Below, one piece after another: positions 22,633 through 34,050 of a stretch of 64,000 nucleotides of DNA; within the stretch, counting starts at the first letter, position 1; the number at the start of each line of letters is the position of its first letter. The translations under genes and the position numbers were made by a program. Source of the DNA: Humulus lupulus (lineage: Eukaryota; Streptophyta; Magnoliopsida; Rosales; Cannabaceae); the NCBI RefSeq assembly GCF_963169125.1, contig NC_084794.1:112010358-112074357 (forward strand). Reading direction: 5' to 3'. The notes under the pieces were generated by a model. That model saw only the letters and a list, made by a program, of their open reading frames with translations. It did not search any database and was not told the DNA's origin.

Positions 22633-23508
22633 ATGGTCCCCACTGTACCTTGGATAAAACCATCTAAATAGTCTCAATAAATGTACTTAACTATCAATTA
22701 GAATTATCAAAGTGGACCAGGTCAATTTTGGATAGTTTCGTAGAGTTATGCAATTTAGAGAATAAAAGAGATTTTAGGGAAAAATTATTAATTAAGACAA
22801 ATTGATGTCTAAATTAATAAATAAGTTTAAATCAAAGTTAAAATTATAAATAAATAATTTGATAAAGGATTTAAATAATTATTTAATTAATTAATCAATA
22901 GAAAATAATATGGACTTTGATTTTATGTCTAACGAGCTTATAATTAAATGAGAAATTTCACTGACCTAAAGCCCATGATAATTTCTACCTATTGGATGAT
23001 ATTACATATTATTTTATTGATTTTTTAATTTAACTAAGTTACCTAATTTAGCCTATAAAAGGAATGTTAAGTGAGAGTTGAAATCAGAAGATCTGGAGAT
23101 GAACAAATGATCAGAAGATCTAGTTTTGACATTTAAGGGTTTTAGACTCTCTCTACAACAAAAGTCTTTTTCTAAGCCTCTATATTCTCTTCTATTCTTC
23201 TCTCTGTATCTATCTCATGTATTGATAATTGCTCACTCTAGTCTAGGTAATTCTAAGGATACTGTGGAAGACTATGAAGAAATTTGAAGATCGGTTCAGT
23301 TTCTTGGTGATACCCTGCGACAAAAAGGATACAAGAGTTAGAGAAAGTGAAGGACGAACTTATTCATTCCGCTGCATATAATGTAAGTGTTCTTACCATT
23401 GCCTCTGTTTAATTCAATTATAGAAACATGTTATAAGTTTCCTTATATTAATTTGTTTAATATTTGAATTACATGAAAATAAATAAGATCTTGTTAAGTA
23501 CTCCCACA
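22633..23508 (+). repeat. Copia-B 5' LTR, second half
   Basis: Collinear with 40214-41112 of copia-C. It contains TATAAAAGG near 23056 and ends CCCACA at 23508. Confidence 0.85.
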
Positions 23509-23510
23509 AC

Positions 23511-23523
23511 TGGCTTCAGAGCC
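23511..23523 (+). promoter_or_regulatory. Primer-binding site of copia-B
   Basis: TGGCTTCAGAGCC two bases after the LTR end, two mismatches from the initiator tRNA-Met complement. Confidence 0.75.
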
Positions 23524-24510
23524 TTTCGTAATCTTTATTTTCATGCATGAACATGGTAAAAATTGAATTAGTTGATGTGTTGAGTAATTGGATGGATTTC
23601 ATGTTTTTTTTTTATGAAGCATATTGATTGTTATGTGATTATTAGCAAATTTGGGTTATTTTGTTGTGTTTTCTGTGCAATTAATTTTTATAAATGATTT
23701 ATTTGGTGAAAACATTGTAAGAAATTATTTAGAAAACGTTTTTAGGTTGAAAAATTACAAAGTTGCTTTCTTTTAAAATAATTTTTGGGTTGTGGCCGCA
23801 GCCACCATATACCCATGGTCACAGCCTGAACGTGAATATTGCCCAGATAAGTCACGTGGCCGCAGCCAACAAGATTCACTAGTCGCAGCCTACGATAAAT
23901 TTTTTCTTAAAATTTGAATTTTGAATGTAATTTTTAATGGGTTAAAACAAAAATATCATATTTATTTTATAATTTAATTTTTTTTTAAAGATGATTTTTT
24001 TGTTGTTTGATATTTTTTACAAAGATTCAAATTCAAATTTAAAAATAGGTTAACTAATTAATTTTAAATATTTTAATATATTAAAATATTATAATTAATT
24101 TAATAGATATTAAAGATATTTTTTTTTAAATTCTTGATATTTTTTAAATCTTTTATTTGAAAATATTAATATTTGATTATTCTATGGATTTTAATAATTA
24201 AATTATTTGAAATTTAAAAATTTGTTGACTAGATATTTTATGGATATTTGAATTTGTTTAACTGTTTAAGATATTTTTTGAAAAACATCTAATAATATTA
24301 GTTTTAAAATTTTAAAATTGGTTAAATTTTAAAAAAATTCACGTTATACAAACTATTAATAATTTTTTTAATAAATGGGATTTAAATTAACTTTTGTTAA
24401 TTGTTGATAAATCCTATTTAAATTTGTTATACCCAAAAATTGGAGAATGCATCCTAGGAGGCTAAGGAGAATGCATCTAGGAGAATGCCTCCTAGGAGAG
24501 CTAAGGGGAG

Positions 24511-24591
24511 TGGTCCTAGGAGACTCCAAGGAGGATGTGGTCCTAGGAGACCCCAAGGAGGGTGTGGTCCTAGGAGACCCCAAGGGTGTGT
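24511..24591 (+). repeat. 27-bp tandem repeat x3 in solo LTR
   Basis: Three units starting TGGTCCTAGGAGAC at 24511, 24538 and 24565, each containing the CCTAGG palindrome. Confidence 0.85.
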
Positions 24592-24748
24592 AGGAGGCAA
24601 GCCTCCCAAGGTTTTCTAAGTGTTGGCTCGAACGTGTCCAAGGTAAATAGCTAAGGAGGAGGAGTCTCATGCAAGAGAATGGAGACTTAGACTTTCATAA
24701 GGAAAGTCTATACAATGTTCGATCGGACATGTTTGGGAGATGCTAAAG

Positions 24749-24852
24749 AAGGTTGCCTCAATGTTGTCCAAGGTGAGGTTCCCTCAATATTGTCCAAGGT
24801 GAGGTTCCCTCAATATTGTCCAAGGTGAGGTTCCCTCAATGTTGTTCAAGGT
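24749..24852 (+). repeat. 26-bp tandem repeat x4 in solo LTR
   Basis: Four units of GAGGTTCCCTCAATATTGTC plus six bases, starting at 24749, 24775, 24801 and 24827, with few differences. Confidence 0.88.
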
Positions 24853-26975
24853 GAGGTGCCAAGGAAGTTGCCTCGGACCACCTTGGTCCGAGGAGAAGCT
24901 AAGGAGATTGGTTCAAGGAGGGACATGGCATGCTGGAGGAGAGTACATGTTCGAGGAGAACCATGCACGTTCAGCCCACCCAAAGCATGTCCTACCACCA
25001 TGCATATCCTACCACCATGCATGTTTAACCAGCACTTGCATGGGTAGTGAGTAGGAGGTGGACCAACTAGCTAGAGGAGACTAAGTCAGATACAACTTCA
25101 ACAACATGCGCGGGAATCTCTCATTCTTCCCACAAATAGGGAGTTTGTTACATTTTGAATGTTGAATGTTTATTTGTAATATAAATATAATAAATATAGT
25201 AAAATATCCCTATTATAAGGGGATATCAGTTGAGGATCCCATCTCTATAAATAGAGAGCTGATGGGATGAGAAGAGGGTCCCTTCTGCTTATTCTTTCTA
25301 GAGAGATAAAATTGGGTCTGTCTATTCTAGAGAGAGAAAGTGCTGAAATTAGAGAGAATTCTTGTATTTTCACAATTTATACTGAAGAAGCTCAGTTGGC
25401 ATAGTCCATCTGATCTTGAGTATAGATTTATAAATCACAACTCTAAGTGGATTAGGCTATTACCGACAATCGGGGCTGAACCACTATAAAAATTCTGTGT
25501 TATTTACTTTTCTTGTTTATACCGTCTGTTGTCGTTTACATTCTCTTGAAGGTTCGTCGTATTTGACGTTCTCACGTCGTTGGCTAAAAACGCAGTCAAC
25601 AAAATTAAATTAATATTCTTTAAAATGACACAAACTAAGTTAATTGTTGATAAATGAAATTTAAATTAATTTTTGTTAATTGTTGATAAATTTCCTTTAA
25701 ATTTACTTATTTATTTTTTTGAAAAAATTTAATTAATTCAAATTTTGGATAAATTCAAGAAATTCAATTGTGATATTTTTGCAAATGAAACAAATTGTGG
25801 TTTTTTTGCATAAATCCATAGACTTGCTCATATAGTAACATGATTAGGCCCATCCAATTATAACATGTTTGTTTGCACTATATGTGGTATTTTTGCAATT
25901 GGGCTTAGATGCATATAGTGGGCCATATGTTTGCATAATATATGGATTTTGCTAAATAAAACATTCTTAAAATGATAGGTTTTATTTGGGCCCATTAGAA
26001 AATGTAAAGTGTAAATTCCTCTCTTGTGGGTGACTCCACTTGTGAAGACTCATGTTCTTTGCATTACTATAGTGTGCCTAATCAATTAATAAAATGAATG
26101 TTTAAATTCCAGCATTTTGGACCTTGTATGGAAGTTTGGGGGCCCTAGTAATGGGAACGACATAGTGGACCCAACCCTCTCCATACAAGCTCAATTGTCA
26201 AGGCTCATTTGCCTGAGTTGGACTTAATTGTATAAGTTCATTATAATAGTTAAACCTAAATGTTGATTAGCAACAAATTAATTCTAATTTAATTGAATTT
26301 GTTTCAATGTGATACTTTAGAATTAATAGAAAATTATAGGACTTTGGTTTTAAAATTTTAATTTTATAATTTTTTTGGGGAACCATAGTCATTAATTTGT
26401 CTAAAACTAATAATAAAAATAATATTTTAAATAAATAATGATCTTATTTTAAGAATTATATCTGATCTCCATCGTTAGTTTAACAAGGTCAATAGCTTAA
26501 TGGGGCCTTGAGATGCTTCAATTTGGCCCCCTACGAAAGGTGTTCATCAGTTATTTTGACAAGATTAGATTTCAAAAGATAGGTAATTATAGGTCAAATT
26601 CTACTAGACTCACCCCTATTGTGACTACTAGGACTAAATCTATGATTATCGAAACCGTGGGTCTAGCTCATAAAATAAGAAATTTTTTTATCTTATTTTT
26701 ATCAAATAGTAGGTTGTTAATAATAGTGTCCATTATTACATTAGTTTACAACTTTATATAACTAATGATATTTTTTTTACTCTTGTCAACTGGGACAAAA
26801 ATATCATAGAATAGTTAAAAACATAAAGAAATAGAGATATGATCATTTCGATATTTTTTTTTCCATATCTTACATATTTATGGTATATGTTGTGCTATTT
26901 CTTGAAATTAGAGTGAATAGAAGTTTTATTGAGAAAATGTGATTGATTTTTTTATTGATAATACGTAGTATTATT

Positions 26976-27337
26976 ATGGTTGTGTCTACTCCCATCCTTT
27001 CTCAACTTTCTATGGAGAAACTCACTAGAGAAAACTTCCTTAAGTGGAAGCAGAACATCACATAGTGTTGATTGATGACAACTCCAAGCTCGTCATGCGT
27101 GAAGAATCCCCAGAAGTTCCATATGAGGAGAATCAAGTCGGTTTAATCCTCAATAGTCTCTCTCTAGCTTTCCTAACCAACCAAGCTTCATATTCGAAAG
27201 CTGGAAATAAGAGGAAAGGTAGACAAAACACCAACCCTAGGCCTGCAAAGGCTACAAAGACAAGTGCACAACCAAGTGCAAAAACGCCAAAGGGGAAGAA
27301 AAAGAAAAACAAGAAAGGTAAAGGTAAGTACTTTTAC
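26976..27337 (+). pseudogene. Copia-B gag remnant
   Basis: It opens with ATGGTTGTGTCTACTCCCAT like copia-C gag (start 35315). It has lost its middle and stops at the Lys-rich KKNKKGKGKY tract before the zinc knuckle. There it is joined to LTR sequence (CTTGGATAAAATC) with a short shared TAC, implying a deletion of the rest of gag and all of pol. Confidence 0.8.
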
Positions 27338-28188
27338 CTTGGATAAAATCATCTAGATAGTCTCAATTAATTGATTTAATTAATCATCTAGAATTATCAA
27401 AGTTGACCACGTCAGTTTTGGATAGTGTCACAGAGTTATGCATTTAGAGAAGAAAAGAGATTTTAGGGCAGATTTATTAATTAAGACAAGTTGGTGTCTA
27501 AATTAATAAATAAGTTTAAATCAAGGTTCAAATTATAAATAATTAATTTTATAAAATATTTAAATAATTATTTAATTGATTAATCAATAGAATATAATAC
27601 GAGCCTTGATTTTAAGTCAAACGGACTTATAATTAAATGAGAAATTTCACGGGCCTAAAGCACATGATAATTTCGACCTAATGGCTAATATTACCTATTA
27701 TTTTATTTATTTTTTAATTTAAATAATTGACCTAATTGAGCCTATAAAATGAATGCTAAGTGAGAGTTGAAATCAGAAGATCTAGAGATGAACAGATGAT
27801 CAGAAGATCTAGTTTTGACACTTTAGGGTTTTAGACTCTCTCTACAACAAAAGTCATTTTCTAAGCATCTATATCTTCTTCTCTTTTTCTCTCTGTATCT
27901 ATCTCATGTGTTGAGAATTACCCACCATAATCTAGGTAATTCTATGGATACGGTGAAGAAATTTGAAGATCGGTTTAGTTTCTTGGTGATACCCTGCGAC
28001 AGAAAGGATACAAGGGTTAGAGAAACTGAAGGAATGACTTATTCATTCTGCTGCATATAATGTAAGTGTTCTTAGCATTATCTCTGTTTAATTCAATTAT
28101 AGAAACATGTTCTAGGTTTTCTTATATTAATTTGTTTAATATATGAGGTACATGAAAATACATAAGATCATGTATAAGTATTCCCACA
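27338..28188 (+). repeat. Copia-B 3' LTR, second half
   Basis: Collinear with 40224-41112 of copia-C, ending CCCACA at 28188. The promoter-proximal half has been lost in the deletion that removed pol. Confidence 0.85.
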
Positions 28189-29255
28189 TGGTTATGCTGG
28201 AAGAAGGCCATGGAAGATGAGATGATCTCATTGAAGAGAAATCACACTTAGAAGCTGGTTGATAGACAGAAAGGGCAGAGTATTGTAGGTGTAAATGGAT
28301 ATTCAAAAGAGAGGCAGGTATACCAGGAGTTGAGAGTGCTCAGTTTAATGCAAGGCTTGTTGCAAAAGAGATTATCTCAAATAGAGGGAATAGACTATCA
28401 TGAAGTGTTTTCTCTATTTATCAAGCACCCTTTAATAAGGGTTCTATTAGCCGTTGTTTCCATACAAGATCTTGAACTAGAACAACTAGATGTAAAAATT
28501 GCCTTTTCACATGGAACTTTGGAAGAAGAAATCTTCATAAGACACCATATGGTTTTATCAAGAAAGGAGATGAGGATAAGGTTTGTTTGCTTTAAATATC
28601 CTTGTATGGACTTAAGGAATCCCCAAGATAGTGGTACAAACAATTCGATGATTTAATGATGAATAAAGGGTTCAAAAGAAGCAAACATGAATGGTGTGTT
28701 TACTACTCCATATTAGAAGATAAACCTTCCACGTATCATTTGATTTATGCCGATGACATGGTCATTGCTAGTAAGAGCTTGGAACAAATTCAGAAACTGA
28801 AGTTGCAATTAAATTATGAATTTGACGTGAAAGATATGGGAAAAGATAGAAAAATTCTTGGGATGGATATCTACAGGGGTAGATCTAAAGGAATTTTAAC
28901 TGTATCTCAAGAAGGTTTTGTGAACAATGTGATATAAGTATTCAACATGACACAAACAAAAAGTGTTGAAACACCTATATGTGCTCACTTTAAACTAAAA
29001 TCTGTTTCAGAGAAAGAACAATGATTTGAAGTTGAAGCTATGAAACACATTCCATACTCAAATGTTGCTGGGAGTATGATGTACACTATGATTAGTTCAA
29101 GGCCAGATATAGCTTATGGTGTTAGTCTTGTAAGTTGTTTCATGAGTAGGCCTAGAAAAGAACATTGGATGGCTTTTAAATGGCTACTGAGATACCTTAA
29201 AGGTACAACCGACTTAAAAAATGATATACATGAAGAATCAAGGATCTGCATATTG
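28189..29255 (+). pseudogene. Copia-type reverse transcriptase/RNase H fragment (separate family)
   Basis: Fragments in two or three frames read as copia RT: WKKAMEDEM, GVKWIFKRE-like, EGIDYHEVFS, LEQLDVKIAFSHGTLEEEIF, a YADDMVIAS box (YADD in place of YVDD), then the connection and start of RNase H (GSMMYTMISSRPDIAYGVS, WLLRYLKGTTDLK). It begins in mid-domain exactly at the copia-B LTR end, so its N-terminal part should lie to the left of the window, on the other side of copia-B. It has several stops and frameshifts and is cut at about 29255 by another LTR. Confidence 0.82.
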
Positions 29256-29261
29256 GAAATA

Positions 29262-30366
29262 TGTTTTTAATTAATTACCAAGTAATTATTTAATCAGCTT
29301 AGTTCATTGCGAAAGTGTAATAAACTTAAGAGTCAAATGCACACTCTGATTAATCATAATTGAATGGTGATGAATCAGGCTTAAACATGACAATTACAAG
29401 AATATAAAAATCAACATAGGAGTTTTTTACATGGTTCAGTTACCCTAGTCCATGGATCCATGCTCAGAGAAGAAAACTTATAAGTAATGATCACAAATAC
29501 AAAAGCAGTGACTTACAAGATTAGACTCCCTCTATATTGTTGTCATACTCTTTTGTATTCCAATACTAATATTGAATCTGTAAGAATCAGATCTTCACTT
29601 GAACTCCCTTCGATGATGCCTGATTGTTTTCTTCCTCCTGAAGAAATACTTGAATGACTATTCTCCCGAAGACCTTGATGCTTTCTACCTCTCGAAGAGA
29701 GTCTTTCGACATCTTCTCCTGAAGACTATTGATGTACACACAATGATAATAACACCTTGGATCCTAAAGGATATCAAAGTCAATACAACACACACTTACA
29801 TATAACTAGACTAAGTATTTCCACTCTGAATCTGACAAAAATACAATCACACTTTTCAATAAGAATTACACACAAATGACCTATGAAAAGAGTGAGTTTC
29901 CTTGGCTACCAAGGCTTCTATTTATACTCAAGACGAAGTCCTCCTTTAGCAGCCCACGAAATCAGAGAAGACAATATCCATGAATTCTCTAAATGGAAAG
30001 TCTGTCGGATCTGTTGGTTTCCCGAATTGCTCAACTAGTTAGGTAATTAGATAGCTCAGTATGTACCTGGACAGACTTACGAAAGTGAAATAACCCACCA
30101 ATCTTTGATTCGAAAATCACAATGATTTTATCTAAATTAATATGGAAAAAAATCAGAATAATACACATGAATGTAATTGATTGTGTTCCCTATAAGGTTG
30201 TATGAAAAGACAAATTTGAAATCACATAAATAAGGAAAGAAATAAAGGTATTTTATACCATAAAAATATTTAATTGATTTACAATTAATTTTGTGAGATC
30301 AGAATAATATGGATTGAATAATATAAAAAATGTCTAAAATAAGTTAGCCAACTTTAGGATCTTACA
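29262..30366 (-). repeat. SIRE-like copia 3' LTR
   Basis: On minus it starts TGTAAGATCC at 30366, just after a GGGGAGAT polypurine tract, and runs to about 29262. A TATA box (TATAAATAG on minus) is near 29926. The left end is approximate. Confidence 0.6.
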
Positions 30367-30712
30367 ATCTCCCCTTGTGGCAAACTTTTAGAAAAAAAAT
30401 CAATTTTGTATAGAACTCAATCAGCCTCTACGAAAACAATGTTAGTTTGAGACTAACCAAACTCCCCCTACGCAAAATAGTTAGTAATCAACACAAAAGA
30501 GATAATAAGAAAGATTTTTTAATAAAAAAGACAGTGTCTCCCCTTGATAATAATGTCCAACCTAATAGAATCGTAAAAACATAAACTACTCCCCCTTTTT
30601 GACTAACAAATGGGCCAAAGTCTCTAAACAAAAAAAAACAAAAAAACATATCCAAAGTCTTTAAAACGTAAGCATAAAAATGAAAACAAAAACAACGAAA
30701 GAGGGGACAAAC
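30367..30712 (-). other. SIRE-like 3' internal region with repeated purine tracts
   Basis: The minus strand shows at least four G-rich purine tracts (near 30370, 30463, 30538 and 30592; form AAAGGGGGAGT). Repeated PPT-like tracts before the 3' LTR are typical of SIRE/Maximus-type copia elements. The region is cut at 30713 by a gypsy LTR. I see no coding sequence. Confidence 0.55.
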
Positions 30713-32487
30713 TGTAACGCCCTGGTTAGCCAAGACCATTACACTATGTATTTTAAATAGTGCTCAACTCGCTAAATGAGTCATTAGGCCATAAACGTGC
30801 ATCTAAATGTGATTAACGGTTCAAGGTAAAAAAATTCGGTCAAAAGGAATAGATACTGCATTAAAACATTAAGCTATACATGGGAACCCATAATAAACAT
30901 TTGCAAAGTTATTTACAGTTCCAAAATGGTTATTACAACTCACAAGTTACAACCCGCCAACCTAAGCAGCAAAAATAAGGTTTAACCGTAGTTCCTCTAA
31001 GAAACGTTGGTCATTGTGGTCAAGCAGTCGCATATGTACACGTCGCCACCTAAGCTCTCCAACACATGGCTGGTCCAACTTTCATTTCCCTTTACCTACA
31101 CCACATAGCACCCGTGAGCCAACCAACAAGAAAACTTAAACATGCTCATAAGTAGTTAATAATACATTATCAAACCATAATAAACATGCCCAGTAGCATT
31201 AATCCTACTCATGCATGCATACCATTCATATTAATGACTACAATGTCATATGGGACTAGATGCCCTAATTAAATGATTAACTGAATCATATCAGGGCCCG
31301 TTGCCCAAGTTACATGATTAATAAACCACACTAGGGCTCAGTGCCCAAGAATCTGGGACTAATAAATTACCCCGAGGCCCATTGTCCTATCCTCTGTATA
31401 ACCACCCTTAGAGCTGGCCTAGCGTACCTGACACTTTAGTTTTCCATGACCATTGGGTCGGACAAGTGTATAATGCGCTCTTGATTAGGTCTAATCATAT
31501 TGACAAGCGCTCAGCGCGCTATTACTGCCCTTGTCTCATAAGTCAATGTTGTTCGACCAGTGCTCAGCGCTATTTCCGTCCTTGACTAATAATTCAATGC
31601 TTTTCACAATTATATAACGCTAACAGACATTAATGACATAATAAATATCCACATACAAAGCACTCAACATGCTCAATCAATAATTCACAAGCATAATCAT
31701 GCACATTTACAAGGGGTCCAAGCCCTAATCAAATCTGTATTCAAGATTCGAGCCAAAAACTAATCAAATATGTATTCAACATTCGGGCCAAGCCCTAATC
31801 AATTATGTATTCAACATTCGAGCCAAGCCCTAATCAAATCTGTATTGAACATTTGGGTCAAGACCTAATCATGTACATCACATATTGGGTGCAGTTTTCC
31901 TACCTCAGGTCTGAGTGTAATGTAAAATAAGAACGACCCTCGAGCACATTCTTGATTTCGAGCCCCTAGCGATAACCTAGTCACAACCAAGTATAGAATC
32001 TCATCAAAAATGAGTAAATAAAGGCTTTCAGACCGAGTCCTAGCCCCCGGGTAGGATGGATCTTGAGCCTTTAAGTTTGAGTTCCCGTGCTCAAAACCTC
32101 CCCAAGGCCAAAAATCCCTTAAGCATCGCGGCCCCAAGCTTCTGAGTCATGGCCCGCCCAAGTTAGAGGTTCCAGCCTCTCTTCTCTCTGAACACGCGCC
32201 ATGGCGCAACCTAACAAGCATCGCGGCGCGACCTCACAGGAGGTAACCCCCCACTCACCTCAGGGTTCAGGAGGGTCACAACGCGACCCCATGAACCCAG
32301 AATTCTCAGCTTCAAATCCTCTAAAATCTCACCCCAAATGCGTACCAAACCCACCATTCAATCTCACAACAACCCTAGAACTTCCCAAGCATCAAAACCT
32401 GCATTTTTCAATGGATCAAAAAATCACCAAAACGAAAAATCCAAATCAAAACTTAAGAAACAGAAACTTAGAAATTCAAAGTTTAAT
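30713..32487 (-). repeat. Truncated gypsy LTR
   Basis: The LTR end TGTAACGCCCTGG lies at 30713 (plus reading) and the sequence is collinear with 60412-62030. It contains the splice-donor-like block (31887-31905) and the CGCGGCC patch (32120-32295). The U3-proximal ~700 bp is missing, replaced by the TIR element. Repeats of GCCAAGCCCTAATC near 31720-31870 are part of the LTR. Small plus-strand ORFs here are not genes. Confidence 0.8.
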
Positions 32488-34050
32488 TTACCTCTAAATT
32501 TGGACCCTGTGTTTTGCAAAAGTTACCGATTGAACCCTGTGTTTTGTTAAATGACAATTTGGACCCTACATTTTGCAAAATGGAACAAAAGAGTACCCTG
32601 GACCAAATTTTGGTAAAACTTTTTTTAAATATGACCAAAATGCCCCTTGTTTTATAAATTAATGAATTTAATAATCTCAAATAAAACATTATTAAATTAA
32701 AAATTAATAAAATACTGATATAAAATTTTTAAAAAAAATCACATTTTAATTAATTAAACATAAATTATAACATTAATCAAATTAATCAAAATCAAACCAA
32801 ATAATCAAAACACATTCACCCAAATTTAAGACCCAAAAATAAATCAAAACACGTTCTTGAGTTCATATACTAAACCCAGATTCAAGTATCACTACAACAA
32901 CTTCTATCAAAAAGCTAAAATTCAGAAACCATTACAGATCCAAACACCAATTTTCAATCCAAACCAGAAACCATTATAGATCTAAACCCAGATTTATTCG
33001 AATCTTTTCCTTTTACTTCGAACAACAAAATCAAATTAGAAACATCAATTTTTCAATACAAAGAACCTAGATATCATAATATATACTATCTTCAAATGTT
33101 CATAAACATGTATACAAATAAACTCCAAATAAATATACTTTACTCAATAATTTCAGGAAAAGAAAAAATCAGAATTAGAAAATGAGATTTACTCCAAAAC
33201 TCTAGTAGTCCTCACGAGCCCCAATGTCAAGAAGAATCAGTCCCACCATGTTTGAAGTTTGGACTTTTGTCCTCATTCTTGAAGCCCAAACCCACGCGTC
33301 CTCATCCTTGAAGTCCAGAACCTTTGTCCTCGAAGCCACGAAATCAGATCTGAAACAACACCCACAACCCAATCAAGACCCACACCCATAGTCGTTTGTT
33401 GTAGCAGATCCACCCCATCCATCAGTCCGTTGTCGCCTGCGAATCCCTTGCACCCCCAAGCTCCAAACCCGTGCCATTTCCTTCGCGTCTGACCATCTGC
33501 AACGAAAAAGATGAGGAGTGCCTAACGTTGTTTCGCCACCCCCGTGCTGCCCCAAGCTTCAAATCTTTGTCTCTAAGCTGCCCTGTGCTGCCTCACGTCT
33601 AGAAGCAAGAAGAAGAAGAATGAGACGGAGAAGAAGATGAAGATGAAGAGGGTGAAGATGGGTTTAGGGTATTTAGTTTTTTATTTTGTTTAAGTTTTTG
33701 CTTTTTAATTTTAATGTTGTTTGATTTTATTTTAGATTTTTAGAAAAAATAGGTTTTAGTTTTTTTTAAATATTTTAAATTAAAATTTTTAATATTTCTT
33801 AATTAATTAAAATATTTTTTTTATTATATACTATTTTCAAAACAATTTATATATTTTATAATTTATTTAATGCATTAATTAATAAAATATGAGGGCATTT
33901 TGGTCATATTTAAAAAAAGTTTGATCGAAATATGGTCCAGGGTACTCTTTTGTTCCATTTTGCAAAACACAGGATCCAAATTATCATTTAACAAAACACG
34001 GGGTCCGATCGGTAACTTTTTCAAAACACAGGGTCCAAATGGTATTTACC
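32488..34050. mobile_element. Non-autonomous Mutator-like TIR element
   Basis: A 1.56-kb element bounded by ~158-bp inverted repeats (32488-32646 and 33893-34050). Each TIR repeats a TTGGACCCTGTGTTTTG-type word three times. Long TIRs with such words are common in plant Mutator-like elements. No transposase is present. The interior is AT-rich except for a GC-richer, CpG-containing block at 33200-33660 that ends in AAGAAGAAGAAGAATGAGAC. Flanks are different elements on each side, so a 9-bp TSD could not be confirmed. Confidence 0.65.
33200..33660. other. GC-rich block inside TIR element (possible captured sequence)
   Basis: Base composition differs sharply from the flanking AT-rich DNA. A short minus ORF (33373-33555) shows no recognisable domain. 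It may be host sequence captured by the element, or the element's own regulatory end; not resolved. Confidence 0.35.

Larger units (their letters stand above)
24425..25601 (+). mobile_element. Solo LTR, 1177 bp, TSD AAATT
   Basis: It runs from TGTTATACCC to CGCAGTCAACA, flanked by AAATT at 24420-24424 and 25602-25606. The copia-A leader (reverse complement near 5200) shows the same site without the insertion. The LTR has a TATA box (TATAAATA, 25246-25253) and two short tandem arrays. The segment after the TATA box (CGACAATCGGGGCTGAACC) is reminiscent of gypsy LTRs, so I lean to a gypsy origin; no coding region remains. Confidence 0.88.
23524..26975 (+). other. Copia-B leader with nested solo LTR
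   Basis: AT-rich leader collinear with copia-A and copia-C leaders once the solo LTR 24425-25601 is removed. A GC patch with GTGGCCGCAGCC words lies at 23794-23895. Confidence 0.75.
22633..28188 (+). mobile_element. Copia-B: internally deleted Ty1/copia copy
   Basis: A plus-strand member of the copia-A/C family. It begins in mid-LTR directly at the copia-A end, so copia-A most likely inserted into this LTR and the first half lies off the left edge. It has LTR (to 23508), primer-binding site (23511), leader, a gag remnant (26976-27337) that is fused to mid-LTR sequence, and a 3' LTR part to 28188. All of pol is missing. The leader carries a nested solo LTR. The right flank is an unrelated copia pol frame. 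Confidence 0.8.

Noticed and set aside
21761..23508. Possible foldback transposon centred on 22632
   Set aside because: The two arms are different parts of the same LTR type from two copia copies meeting head to head, not one element with inverted ends.
32201..32550. Plus-strand ORFs of 98 and 70 codons
   Set aside because: They lie in a truncated gypsy LTR and TIR sequence; composition follows the CGCGGCC patch and there is no recognisable domain.
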